Positions 17,057 to 25,622 of a stretch of DNA of 64,000 bases are shown here, piece after piece. The notes beneath the pieces were generated by a model. That model did not search any database. It was not told where the DNA came from and was given only the letters and a program-made list of their open reading frames with translations. Position 1 is the first letter of the stretch, and each line of letters begins with the position of its first letter. Location: assembly GCA_910586995.1 (NCBI GenBank), contig CAJUKZ010000006.1, positions 1 through 64,000 of the forward strand, read 5' to 3'. Both the position numbers and the translations under genes were made by a program. Source of the DNA: an uncultured Muribaculaceae bacterium. GTDB lineage: Bacteria > Bacteroidota > Bacteroidia > Bacteroidales > Muribaculaceae.

Positions 17057-17934
17057 TTTTTCCAGTCGGTTTCGATGTAGTCAAATGGAAGCTCAATCGG
17101 ATCGTAGGCATCCGGGACGGGATTTCCATATTCATCCGATACAGTGATATGGCCTTGTCCTGCGGCCTCATAGTATGCGTATGGATTCACGTCCCACCTA
17201 TGCTTTGTGTCGTAGTATTTAGTCCTCGAAGTGTTGCTGAACGGGACTTTATAGATAGTAATCGGCCGGTCGGCGTTCGATTTTATGCCGATGCATTCAA
17301 ATGTATAATGGCCGTTTTCGTCCGACGCTCTCATTATCAGTCCGGGTAGTCCGTATAATTTCCACGGCCCGTCCATGACAGGAATATCCTCGCAGTAAAA
17401 AGCACTCCATATGCGCCCGCGGAAATCACATACTGCGTAGTGGCATTCATAGCCGAGAATTTCAGTCGTTGAGTCGGTAAGTTCCCAATTGATCTGAGGC
17501 AATTCTTCATCGTAGCGTAGCCAGTCGGTGCATATCTTTTCTGTGTGAGTAAGTTTTCCTTCGGGATAATTCTTGTAGATAGTCATGAATTCGCCGTTGG
17601 ATAATTTCCCGTCTATTGCCGCTGCTGCGATTTGTTCCGAGGTGCTTTTCATCAGCAGCGAATCTACTGTCAGATTCTTGAAACTGGAGAATTTAGATAG
17701 ACCGTTGGAGGCGATTTGCAGCAGCATCTGGTCTGATGTATAGTTGTCTTTAAGACTTCCTGTGGTATCGTTGCACCATGAGTAGTTGTATACAAATTCC
17801 ATAGTTTCCGGTGCGAGAGTTTCTGTTTCGGGTACGCTGTTCTGATATATGGACAGTGTGCGGCGAAGCACCTTCCCAGAGGCCGTCAGGGCAAGTATCG
17901 CAATGACGGAGATGATGATTGATGTCCTTTTCAT
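17053..17934 (-). CDS. GLPGLI family protein
   Basis: A 293-residue secreted protein with a signal peptide (about 1-20) and the family signature GPWKLYGLPGLIMRA at about residues 190-205, preceded by YECHYAVCDFRGRIWSAFYC. GLPGLI proteins are restricted to Bacteroidota and are usually paired with a barrel protein, as here, with a four-base overlap. Function is not known. It is divergent from the histidine kinase gene at 18102 across a 167-base gap. Confidence 0.92.
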   Translation of the reverse strand: MKRTSIIISVIAILALTASGKVLRRTLSIYQNSVPETETLAPETMEFVYNYSWCNDTTGSLKDNYTSDQMLLQIASNGLSKFSSFKNLTVDSLLMKSTSEQIAAAAIDGKLSNGEFMTIYKNYPEGKLTHTEKICTDWLRYDEELPQINWELTDSTTEILGYECHYAVCDFRGRIWSAFYCEDIPVMDGPWKLYGLPGLIMRASDENGHYTFECIGIKSNADRPITIYKVPFSNTSRTKYYDTKHRWDVNPYAYYEAAGQGHITVSDEYGNPVPDAYDPIELPFDYIETDWKK

Positions 17935-18089
17935 TTTTTTCTTGTGGTTTGGTTTGATGCTGCAAAATTATAGGTGCTGTTGCCTTTGGGCCGAAAATAA
18001 TCCTTACTCAAATATTCAGGAATTATTACTGAATTATTACTCCCGGAAATTTATCCGGAGAATCAGACGTTTATAAATCGGATTATGAG

Positions 18090-18097
18090 TAACTTCG
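18090..18097 (+). promoter_or_regulatory. Near-consensus -7 box of the sensor kinase gene
   Basis: TAACTTCG (one mismatch to TAnnTTTG) ends four bases before the ATG at 18102, implying a leaderless or nearly leaderless mRNA. Confidence 0.35.
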
Positions 18098-18101
18098 CAT
18101 C

Positions 18102-19571
18102 ATGGAAAAGAGAATAAAGATACTTTATGTATTGTCAATCGCAGCTATCCTCGCATTCCTCGGCATGCAGGTCTATTGGCTGTACAACCGATTTGAGTAT
18201 TCCATTACTGAATATGAAAATATTTCAATTGATAAAATTTCAAAAGCCATCGATGAATATAATAGCTACAGAGCGAAACACACGATGATAAAGGAAGCTA
18301 CCAGAGTCCAGTCCTCTTATAGCATGAACAACGATCTGGATTCGATGGGAACCCGAAAACGTACTGTGACGGTGAGGACGAGAGAGTTGAACGGTCGTAA
18401 GCTTTTGGGAATTGCAGAGGAACGGAAGCTCACTCCCGATGAAATGAAACGGTTGCAGGAACTTGTTTTGGATTCCTTGGAAATGGTCGATGCAAAGATA
18501 GCGACAGTTGATGCCACAAGTGCTCCCTCTGATGGAGTTGCTTGGAATGCAATGAGGAATTTTGAGAGCGAGATACAGCATCCTTTCACAGTGGAAGGAA
18601 TTGATTCAACACTCAGGAAGCACAATATCAATGCGGAAATATCGCTTATCCTGCAAGATAGCTTGACATGGACTCCTGTAACTGTGCGACATTCATCTAC
18701 GTTTTATCCAAGCTTTAAAGTAATCACTCCTTATTCCGAACTCGAAAGGAAGGCGGTGGTGATTGTTTGTAAGATTCCCTCATCGGAGGTATTGCTTGAA
18801 ATGGGTTGGACATTGGTAATGGCACTTGTACTTTCTCTGTTCCTGATTCTTTGTCTTGTGTGGCAGATAAAGACCATCTTCAAACTGGCACGTCTCGACA
18901 AGATGCGCAATTCCTTCATAACAACCATGATCCATGAGTTGAAACGACCAATCTCGACTTTGAAAATGTGTGTTTCAGGCATTGATAATGATAAGATGAT
19001 GGAAGATTCACGCATGCGCCATGAACTTACCGGTGAGACACGCATTGCTCTTGATAATCTGTCTGCTTACTTTTCCAAACTACGCGATATCACATTCAAC
19101 AATGTGGAGCAGATTCCACTGAATGTAGAGTCTTTTAATCTCGCAGCTTTGGTGGACGGTGTGTTAAAGTCTATTACGATACCGGGCTCAAAGCGTGTGA
19201 TACTTGAAAATAATATCCAGAAAGAGTTGGAAGTTTCGGCCGACCGTTCGCATCTGACGAATATTATTACTAACTTGGTTGAGAATGCAATAAAATACTC
19301 CGGTGAAGATGTCGCAGTTAATATCAGCGCTGGGTCAATATCCGATGGTATTGCCATAAAGGTTGCGGACAACGGCAATGGTATACCCACCGCGGACCAA
19401 AACAAGATATTCAACCGTTTCTACAGGGGTAAAGCTTCAGCAACCGATATTCCTGGTATGGGGCTTGGATTGGCTTATGCAAAGCTTCTTGTCGATGCGC
19501 ATGGTGGTGACATTTCGGTGGAAAGCACTGATGGTATAGGTTCAACATTCATAATAAACTTGCCGCAATGA
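18102..19571 (+). CDS. Sensor histidine kinase (pair 1)
   Basis: A 489-residue membrane kinase with a first TM at about 8-27, a periplasmic sensor of about 200 residues, and a second TM at about 228-250. A dimerisation domain follows with the phospho-acceptor in MIHELKRPIS (His278), and then an ATPase domain with NLVENAIKYS (N box), VADNGNGIP (G1) and GMGLGLAYAK (G2). The sensor part has no recognised domain. The stop overlaps the response-regulator start by four bases. It is divergent from the GLPGLI/barrel operon, which may be its target. Confidence 0.93.
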   Translation: MEKRIKILYVLSIAAILAFLGMQVYWLYNRFEYSITEYENISIDKISKAIDEYNSYRAKHTMIKEATRVQSSYSMNNDLDSMGTRKRTVTVRTRELNGRKLLGIAEERKLTPDEMKRLQELVLDSLEMVDAKIATVDATSAPSDGVAWNAMRNFESEIQHPFTVEGIDSTLRKHNINAEISLILQDSLTWTPVTVRHSSTFYPSFKVITPYSELERKAVVIVCKIPSSEVLLEMGWTLVMALVLSLFLILCLVWQIKTIFKLARLDKMRNSFITTMIHELKRPISTLKMCVSGIDNDKMMEDSRMRHELTGETRIALDNLSAYFSKLRDITFNNVEQIPLNVESFNLAALVDGVLKSITIPGSKRVILENNIQKELEVSADRSHLTNIITNLVENAIKYSGEDVAVNISAGSISDGIAIKVADNGNGIPTADQNKIFNRFYRGKASATDIPGMGLGLAYAKLLVDAHGGDISVESTDGIGSTFIINLPQ

Positions 19572-20236
19572 AAAAGATACTGCTTGTCGATGATGATTTG
19601 AAAAACTCAATGCTTCTCAAACGTTTCATTGAAGCTGAAGGCTACGATGTGACGTACGCATCCAATGGCAGGATCGGTTATGAACTGTACAAAGATCTTC
19701 ATCCGGACTTGATACTCCTGGATATAAACATGCCGGAAATGAATGGCTTCGAAGTGGCTAAAATTATCCGCGATATGGATAAAAGAGTGATTATCTTCTT
19801 CCTTACCGACCGCACCGACAAGGTTGACCGTCTTTATGGTTTCTCTCTGAAGGGTAACGACTACATTCCCAAGCCATTCTATCCGGAGGAATTGATAGCC
19901 AAAATCAACGAGCGGTTTGAAAGCGTCATCATCAGTAAGGATGTGGAATACCAATTGGGGCATACGATATTCCGGCCAAATCTATCATCGCTGACATACA
20001 ACGGTGAGACGCATTCGCTCTCAGTGCGCCAGACAGAAATCCTCGCAATCCTTGTGCAGAACATTGGCAATGTCGTTGATCGCGACACCATCCTCAATGC
20101 CGTATGGGGTGACAGTAGCTACGCCAACTCCCTTGCCCTCAACGTGCAGATAACCTATCTCCGCAAACTTCTCGAAGATCCCTCCATTTCCATCACCTCC
20201 CTCAAAAAGAAAGGGTATATCCTTATGATTCAATAA
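19568..20236 (+). CDS. OmpR-family response regulator (pair 1)
   Basis: A 222-residue regulator with a receiver domain (LLVDDDLKN acidic pocket, DLILLDINMPEMNGFE phospho-acceptor Asp, YIPKPFYPEEL conserved Lys) and an OmpR/PhoB winged helix (VDRDTILNAVWG, LNVQITYLRKLLEDP). It is coupled to the kinase gene by an ATGA overlap and is convergent with the 266-residue barrel gene downstream. The position usually holding Thr/Ser in the receiver is Thr in FFLTDR. Confidence 0.94.
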   Translation: MKKILLVDDDLKNSMLLKRFIEAEGYDVTYASNGRIGYELYKDLHPDLILLDINMPEMNGFEVAKIIRDMDKRVIIFFLTDRTDKVDRLYGFSLKGNDYIPKPFYPEELIAKINERFESVIISKDVEYQLGHTIFRPNLSSLTYNGETHSLSVRQTEILAILVQNIGNVVDRDTILNAVWGDSSYANSLALNVQITYLRKLLEDPSISITSLKKKGYILMIQ

Positions 20237-20309
20237 TGAAATAAACCGGTCTGAAAATCATTTGAGAATTGATACGTTAAAATAGGATTGAGACAGATGA
20301 ATTATATGG

Positions 20310-21110
20310 TTATCTTTTTAAGATATGGTACAGTATTTGGCCTATCGGAAGACCGATTGATACTTTCTTGTTGATTTTATAGTAAGGGGTGACTATCGGT
20401 TCAGCCTGATACCTGTTAGTCCCAACCTGCTGTACCGTCTGGATTCCGGTCTGGACTCCCCAGCGCTCATTGATCCTGTAGTCGAGATATCCACCAAATG
20501 CTGAGCGTCCATAATAACCTATCATTGCCGGTGGCATTGGCATACCGTTTGTCATCTGTGGTGGTTGTCCAATGCAGTAATCACCGAAGACTGTTGCAGA
20601 TAGCTTCGGCGTAAATTGATATGTGATACTACCGTTAATGCAGTATTGTGTATTCAGTCCGCAGAAGTATGCGTATTTGTTCACCATTCCACCGGCGTAG
20701 AATGTGAAGTTGCCTATAGATTGATAAAAGCCTAATGTCCCGCTGTCAATCTGCATCAATCCAGGTAAGGCTCTTGTACCTCCGGCAGCAATAATCTCTC
20801 CGCTATTCCAAATTAACAGGCCTGCCTGTCCAGGAGTAAAATGAAGATGAAGATTGGGGATATGAAAATCGAGAGGCTGCGCAAGTCTGTACGGAAAAAT
20901 AGGGTCTAATACCGGAGGATATGCTAAATGATAATCCACTCGATTTTTCTCTCCGTAGATGCTGTCCGGTTTCGCTACGGCCTCCACACTGATACCGTTA
21001 TTTTTGTTTTGCCCGAATGGAATTGAATCCTTCATTTCATTTTGAGAAAAACATATCATCGGGAGGGCCAAAAGCGATAATACCAAAAGATGTCTATATT
21101 TCATGGTCAT
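20310..21110 (-). CDS. Probable outer-membrane protein, unknown family
   Basis: A 266-residue protein with a signal peptide (about 1-23, cut near CFSQ) and a C-terminal half rich in alternating aromatic strands (GTLGFYQSIGNFTFYAGGMV, GGYLDYRINERWGVQTGIQ), suggesting a small beta-barrel. I do not recognise a named family. Its start overlaps the response-regulator stop by one base (TAATG), so the barrel is part of the pair-2 signalling operon, unusual for a structural envelope protein. It may be a sensor partner or feedback target. Confidence 0.7.
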   Translation of the reverse strand: MTMKYRHLLVLSLLALPMICFSQNEMKDSIPFGQNKNNGISVEAVAKPDSIYGEKNRVDYHLAYPPVLDPIFPYRLAQPLDFHIPNLHLHFTPGQAGLLIWNSGEIIAAGGTRALPGLMQIDSGTLGFYQSIGNFTFYAGGMVNKYAYFCGLNTQYCINGSITYQFTPKLSATVFGDYCIGQPPQMTNGMPMPPAMIGYYGRSAFGGYLDYRINERWGVQTGIQTVQQVGTNRYQAEPIVTPYYKINKKVSIGLPIGQILYHILKR

Positions 21111-21793
21111 TAGGTTTTGACGGTGAGCATATAGCCGAAGCCGCGTTGGTTGATGATGCTCACATTGGGAGCATGGCGCAAGGCTCGGCGGAGTTTATGG
21201 ATATAACCGTGGAGTGAGTTGCGGTTACTGACTTCATCCCGTCCCCATACGGCTATCATCAATTCTGAGGCATCAACTGTCTTGCCTATGTTTGAAGCCA
21301 GCTTTTTCAATATCCGTGCTTCGATGTTGGAAATGACTGTCTCATTACCGTTGAAAGTCAGCAATTGGTTCGTGACGTCGAAATTATAACTCCCAATTGA
21401 AAACACAACATTTTCATTCCGGCTCTGTACCTTATTTCTAAGAAGTGCCCTTATTCTGACGAGTAGTTCACGAAGTTCGAACGGTTTTTTTAGATAGTCG
21501 TTGGCCCCTATGTCAAAACCCTCCTCCACATCGTCAATTGTGCTTTTGGCAGTAAGGAATATAATAGGTACATTGGCGGAAATGCGACGTATCTCCTTTG
21601 CCATAGCGAATCCGTCAAGTCTCGGCATCATAACATCGGCAATGATGAGGTCGGCGTCCTCGGTCTTGTATCTGGAAAGTCCGTCAATGCCGTCAAATGC
21701 AGCTACAACCTCATAACCCTGTTGACGCAGAGTGTCACAGACAATAAGCGACAGTTCGCGTTCATCCTCAACGAATAGAATCTTGGCTTTCAT
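21110..21793 (-). CDS. OmpR-family response regulator (pair 2)
   Basis: A 227-residue regulator starting MKAKILFVEDERE. The receiver has the Asp in IIADVMMPRLDGFAMA and the Lys in YLKKPFELREL. A winged helix follows (VDASELMIAVWGRDE, HGYIHKLRRAL). The frame is open further upstream, but that part lies inside the kinase gene, and the ATG at 21793 begins exactly at the conserved first strand. It overlaps the kinase stop by 26 bases. Confidence 0.93.
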   Translation of the reverse strand: MKAKILFVEDERELSLIVCDTLRQQGYEVVAAFDGIDGLSRYKTEDADLIIADVMMPRLDGFAMAKEIRRISANVPIIFLTAKSTIDDVEEGFDIGANDYLKKPFELRELLVRIRALLRNKVQSRNENVVFSIGSYNFDVTNQLLTFNGNETVISNIEARILKKLASNIGKTVDASELMIAVWGRDEVSNRNSLHGYIHKLRRALRHAPNVSIINQRGFGYMLTVKT

Positions 21794-23210
21794 GACAGTC
21801 GAATTTAATTGTGAATGTCGAACCGTTTCCCTCCTGACTCTTGACTGATATGCTCCAGCCCATCTTTTCAAGAATCTGCTTCACATAGTAAAGGCCTATT
21901 CCATAGCCACGGACATCCTGACGGTTGCCGTGCGGCACACGATAGAACTTGTCGAATATGTATGGCATACTCTTTGATGGAATACCTATACCATTGTCTT
22001 CGATTTCTATGCTGTTTATATATATTCTTATGTTGATAGAGACGGATTCTCCCGAATATTTGATTGCATTGTCAATCAGATTATTCAGTACATTAGATAG
22101 ATGGGATTTGTCTGTTCTTACCGTTGTATTCCCGTTTGATTCGACTTTGATGGCAATATCCTTGTCTCCTCTCATGCGCTGCGCTTCCGCTATCTCATCC
22201 ACAAGTTCTGGCAAATCTATTTTCTCCGGCTTCAAGGTCATGGTTTTCCTGCGTTCCATGCTCATGGCGAGAATATTCTCAACAAGTTCGCCGAGGCGTT
22301 TGATCTGCTTCAGAGCTATTGTAAGATAAGCATCCTTCTTCTCCCGGTCGTTGGATGTATCGTAATTAAGCAACGCATCGTTGGCAGAATACGCAATAGA
22401 GATGGGCGTTTTCAGTTCATGTGTCATGTTGCTGACGAAATCATCTTTCATTTCCTCGATTGTCCTCAGTTTGGAAACGGTATGGAACAGATACCGGAAA
22501 GCGGCGGTAAATGCGACCATAAGTAGAAATATCGTTACAATCACACCCATCATCTGAGATAGGATATGACGGGTCAATGGAGTGATGTATGCTTTATAAT
22601 ATATGTCTTCATCAGGGTTTATGACAATTTTGAATGTGTCAAATCCTGCCTGATTTTGAATCCTTGGGTTGTTGAGAATCACAGAGTCATTGCTGTTTAC
22701 AACCTCCACTGCCACAAACTCAGGATAAATGTATCTGCGGGATAGATGATCATTCAAGACACTGTCCATTACCGTCACATCGAAGCCTATATATTTATCC
22801 ATGAGAGTATGAAATTGTCTACTCATTGCATCGATCATCTGATTTGAGTAAGGGACCTCGTCCTCCAACATCGCTTTTTCTTCAACTACAGTGCCGTCGG
22901 CTTCGGTTCTAACAGATATGATTTGGCCGTTCTTATCCCTATAAGTAGATGCCTCGGCCTTTCTCGGAGTCTGAGAATCTACCGGATCAGTCGCTTCTTC
23001 CTGCATATTCACATTTGAAGTAAGGCCTTGTGCTCTACCTGCGCGATACATGAGGTCATCGATGTCGGCATCTGTCATGGCTGCCATTATTTCCCGTTCC
23101 ACATTCTTTCTGATGGATTCATATAGTTGGACGAGATAAAAGACATTGCAGCCAAAAATCACCGCAATCACAGATATGAATATTATTGAGTTGATTCTAA
23201 ACTTTTTCAT
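21768..23210 (-). CDS. Sensor histidine kinase (pair 2)
   Basis: A 480-residue membrane kinase with a TM at about 8-27 and a periplasmic region with a low-complexity charged part near 60-115. A second TM lies around 215-240, then the phospho-acceptor in NMTHELKTPIS (His264), NLIDNAIKYS, IEDNGIGIP and GYGIGLYYVK. A TTG two codons upstream overlaps the promoter box, so the ATG at 23210 is preferred; it lies three bases after a TAATTTTG box. Divergent from the barrel gene at 23361. Confidence 0.93.
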   Translation of the reverse strand: MKKFRINSIIFISVIAVIFGCNVFYLVQLYESIRKNVEREIMAAMTDADIDDLMYRAGRAQGLTSNVNMQEEATDPVDSQTPRKAEASTYRDKNGQIISVRTEADGTVVEEKAMLEDEVPYSNQMIDAMSRQFHTLMDKYIGFDVTVMDSVLNDHLSRRYIYPEFVAVEVVNSNDSVILNNPRIQNQAGFDTFKIVINPDEDIYYKAYITPLTRHILSQMMGVIVTIFLLMVAFTAAFRYLFHTVSKLRTIEEMKDDFVSNMTHELKTPISIAYSANDALLNYDTSNDREKKDAYLTIALKQIKRLGELVENILAMSMERRKTMTLKPEKIDLPELVDEIAEAQRMRGDKDIAIKVESNGNTTVRTDKSHLSNVLNNLIDNAIKYSGESVSINIRIYINSIEIEDNGIGIPSKSMPYIFDKFYRVPHGNRQDVRGYGIGLYYVKQILEKMGWSISVKSQEGNGSTFTIKFDCHESQDSIR

Positions 23211-23213
23211 ACT

Positions 23214-23221
23214 CAAAATTA
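23214..23221 (-). promoter_or_regulatory. -7 box of the pair-2 kinase operon
   Basis: Minus-strand TAATTTTG ends three bases before the ATG at 23210, which predicts a leaderless mRNA. Confidence 0.55.
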
Positions 23222-23328
23222 CTTATAAAATTTATCATTGCCGCATAGCGGATTACATATTTAAGACTAAATAAGGTGGAAATAAGATTAAATAAGCCTG
23301 TGTATGAGGATTAAATCTGGAGCGGTCC

Positions 23329-23336
23329 TAACTTTG
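23329..23336 (+). promoter_or_regulatory. -7 box of the barrel gene
   Basis: TAACTTTG ends 24 bases before the ATG at 23361. Together with 23214-23221 it forms a divergent promoter region of about 150 bases. Confidence 0.6.
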
Positions 23337-23360
23337 CGCTATCACAATACCTAAAGGATT

Positions 23361-25403
23361 ATGCAGCGAATATATTTAAGTCTTGTCTTTATGTCGGTCT
23401 TCTTGTCCACGACGGCTCAAGAGGAGTCACCCGACAGCATTGTATCAATGCAGCTAAATGAAGTAGTAGTGAGTGGAGAGAAACCCCAGATCAAAGGTAA
23501 GGATGGGGCGATGGTCGTTGACCTGCCTGCCATTGTCAAAGATAAACCTGTAACAAACATACTTGAATCGTTGGGCTATCTGCCCGGAGTTGTGGACAAT
23601 AATGGCACTATCGGTCTGAATGGGGCGTCGGAGGTCTCCATTATAATAAATGGCGAACCGTCGTCTATGCCATTGCAGAATCTATATCAGTTGTTGTATT
23701 CCACGCCTGTTGACCGACTGAAGAATGTAGAGATAATGTATTCCGCACCGGCTAAATACCATACCAATGGCGCAGTGATAAACATAGTGTTGAAAACGCC
23801 ACGACCACTCGACGGATTGATGGGGCAGGCGACTGCAGGTTATAGCCAGACTCATTATGCTACATATTCGGGTGGTTTGAATACTACCTATGCCATAAAG
23901 GACTGGACATTTGATGTCAATTGGACGCTCACCCGGAATCAAACATATAATCGGCAGGAAACATTATCGAACCATCTTCTGGATGGTTCGAGGCACTGGA
24001 TTGAGGATGATATGCGGCAGGTTGGAAAGAATTGGTCCAATCTTATATATGTTGCCGCCTCATTCAAAAAGTTGAAACTTTCCTATAATGGACAGATAAC
24101 CTCTGATATTAGAAACCGCAGTATATCCATAGGAACTTTTGGCAATTATTCCAATCTATACAAGGGCATTTCTCCCACCTCATATCATAACATAGCCCTA
24201 CGTTACGTTGCGCCATCAGGGTTTTCAGCCGGTGCAGACTACACGCATTATCATGAAAACAGGAATCAGGATCTCTATAAGGGTGACGAGGAAATGGTAT
24301 ACTCTGAAAATCGGCAAAATATCAACCGTTATCATGTCTACGCAGACCGTGAACATACGTTCGGTAGCTGGGCTATAGGTTATGGCGCGGATTATCAACA
24401 TTCGGATGATAAAAGCAGTCAGGCATATATACTGCCTCAGCAACAAGGATTTGACAATGAATTGCGGGAAGATGCAGCGAGTGTCTACGTCAGTACCCGA
24501 TCTTCTTTTCAGTGGGGACTATCGTTTAATGCTTCAGTAAAAGCGGAGTATTTCCATAACAATAACCGCCACAACTGGAATATAATACCACAGTTAGGCG
24601 CTACGTTCTACAAGACCCCCGGTAGCATATTCCAGTTTAATTTCACATCACATCGCGTCTATCCGTCATTTTGGGAACTTCATGGAGGCACGGCTTATGT
24701 AAATGACTATACTATGATTCTCGGTAATCCGGACCTTCAGCCATATATGAATTATACCGGTCAGTTCAGTTACATATTCCGGCAGAAGTATGCTGCTACA
24801 TTTTATATCATTTATGCAGATGGTTATTCGGCGCAACTTCCTTATCAATCGACAAGCGACATGCACCTTATATTCCAGACATTGAATATGGACTTCTCAA
24901 AAACAGCCGGTCTGCAGCTGCATATCCCGTTGGACATTAAAAATATATGGAATGCCACTGCTACCCTCAATATGTCGTATTCACAACAGAAGTCGGGCCA
25001 CTTCCACGACCTGAGTTTCAATCACAAACGTATGGGATTATATGTAGGAATCAACAATACCATCCGCTTCACTCCATCTTGCCCGGTATCATTATCTGTG
25101 GACGGATCTTATATCTATGGGCAGATTCAGGGAGCAGGTCGTTTCGGTGCGCTTTGGAAGATTGACGCAGGTATCAAGTGGCAGTTTGGCAGCAAACGCT
25201 GTTGTGAACTCGACGTTAAAGCCAATGACATTTTCAATACCTGCAACCCTATCCTTAAAATCAAATTTTCAGGACAGGATTACCGGATGAAAGCCCACGA
25301 CATGAATCGGAATTTCAAACTGACGTTTGTCTACCGTTTCAATGGATTCAAGCCTAAGGAAGACTCAAATATAGACACTTCACGCTTCGGCACAGGAAAC
25401 TGA
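23361..25403 (+). CDS. TonB-receptor-like outer-membrane beta-barrel protein
   Basis: A 680-residue protein with a signal peptide (about 1-19) and a short linker (MQLNEVVVSGEKP, close to a TonB-box/plug start). The plug domain follows (ILESLGYLPGVVDNNGTIGL, NGAVINIVLKTPR) and then a barrel to the C-terminus. It lacks the carboxypeptidase-like domain of the barrel at 14501-17056. It is divergent from the pair-2 kinase and followed by a 44-residue lipoprotein, probably in one transcript ending at the hairpin 25555-25594. The ligand is unknown. Confidence 0.87.
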   Translation: MQRIYLSLVFMSVFLSTTAQEESPDSIVSMQLNEVVVSGEKPQIKGKDGAMVVDLPAIVKDKPVTNILESLGYLPGVVDNNGTIGLNGASEVSIIINGEPSSMPLQNLYQLLYSTPVDRLKNVEIMYSAPAKYHTNGAVINIVLKTPRPLDGLMGQATAGYSQTHYATYSGGLNTTYAIKDWTFDVNWTLTRNQTYNRQETLSNHLLDGSRHWIEDDMRQVGKNWSNLIYVAASFKKLKLSYNGQITSDIRNRSISIGTFGNYSNLYKGISPTSYHNIALRYVAPSGFSAGADYTHYHENRNQDLYKGDEEMVYSENRQNINRYHVYADREHTFGSWAIGYGADYQHSDDKSSQAYILPQQQGFDNELREDAASVYVSTRSSFQWGLSFNASVKAEYFHNNNRHNWNIIPQLGATFYKTPGSIFQFNFTSHRVYPSFWELHGGTAYVNDYTMILGNPDLQPYMNYTGQFSYIFRQKYAATFYIIYADGYSAQLPYQSTSDMHLIFQTLNMDFSKTAGLQLHIPLDIKNIWNATATLNMSYSQQKSGHFHDLSFNHKRMGLYVGINNTIRFTPSCPVSLSVDGSYIYGQIQGAGRFGALWKIDAGIKWQFGSKRCCELDVKANDIFNTCNPILKIKFSGQDYRMKAHDMNRNFKLTFVYRFNGFKPKEDSNIDTSRFGTGN

Positions 25404-25419
25404 TTTTAAATATGTAATA

Positions 25420-25554
25420 ATGAAGATCTTTAAATTTATAGCCTTTATTATCCTCATATCGGTGACTCTTGGTTCTTGCAGTCTCAATAAGCAGATTGTC
25501 GTTACCTCAGAAGGTCAAGAGCCATATATCCTCTATGAGCATCAGGAGAGATAA
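25420..25554 (+). CDS. Very small lipoprotein (44 residues)
   Basis: Starts MKIFKFIAFIILISVTLG, then a lipobox LGSC with the Cys at residue 20, leaving a mature peptide of only 25 residues (SLNKQIVVTSEG...). It follows the barrel gene by 16 bases and is closed by a strong hairpin terminator 1 base after its stop, so it is part of that operon. No family recognised. A lipoprotein this small could be a barrel accessory subunit. Confidence 0.7.
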   Translation: MKIFKFIAFIILISVTLGSCSLNKQIVVTSEGQEPYILYEHQER

Positions 25555-25594
25555 ATGAAACTCCACCTCCGTGGATTGTGAGGTGGAGTTTCAT
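25555..25594. terminator. Strong bidirectional hairpin terminator
   Basis: A perfect 15-base stem (ATGAAACTCCACCTC with its complement) around a 10-base loop lies between the convergent lipoprotein and amide-hydrolase genes and can serve both. Confidence 0.85.
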
Positions 25595-25622
25595 ACCTTT
25601 GTATGTTATTTGGCAGATGGAA

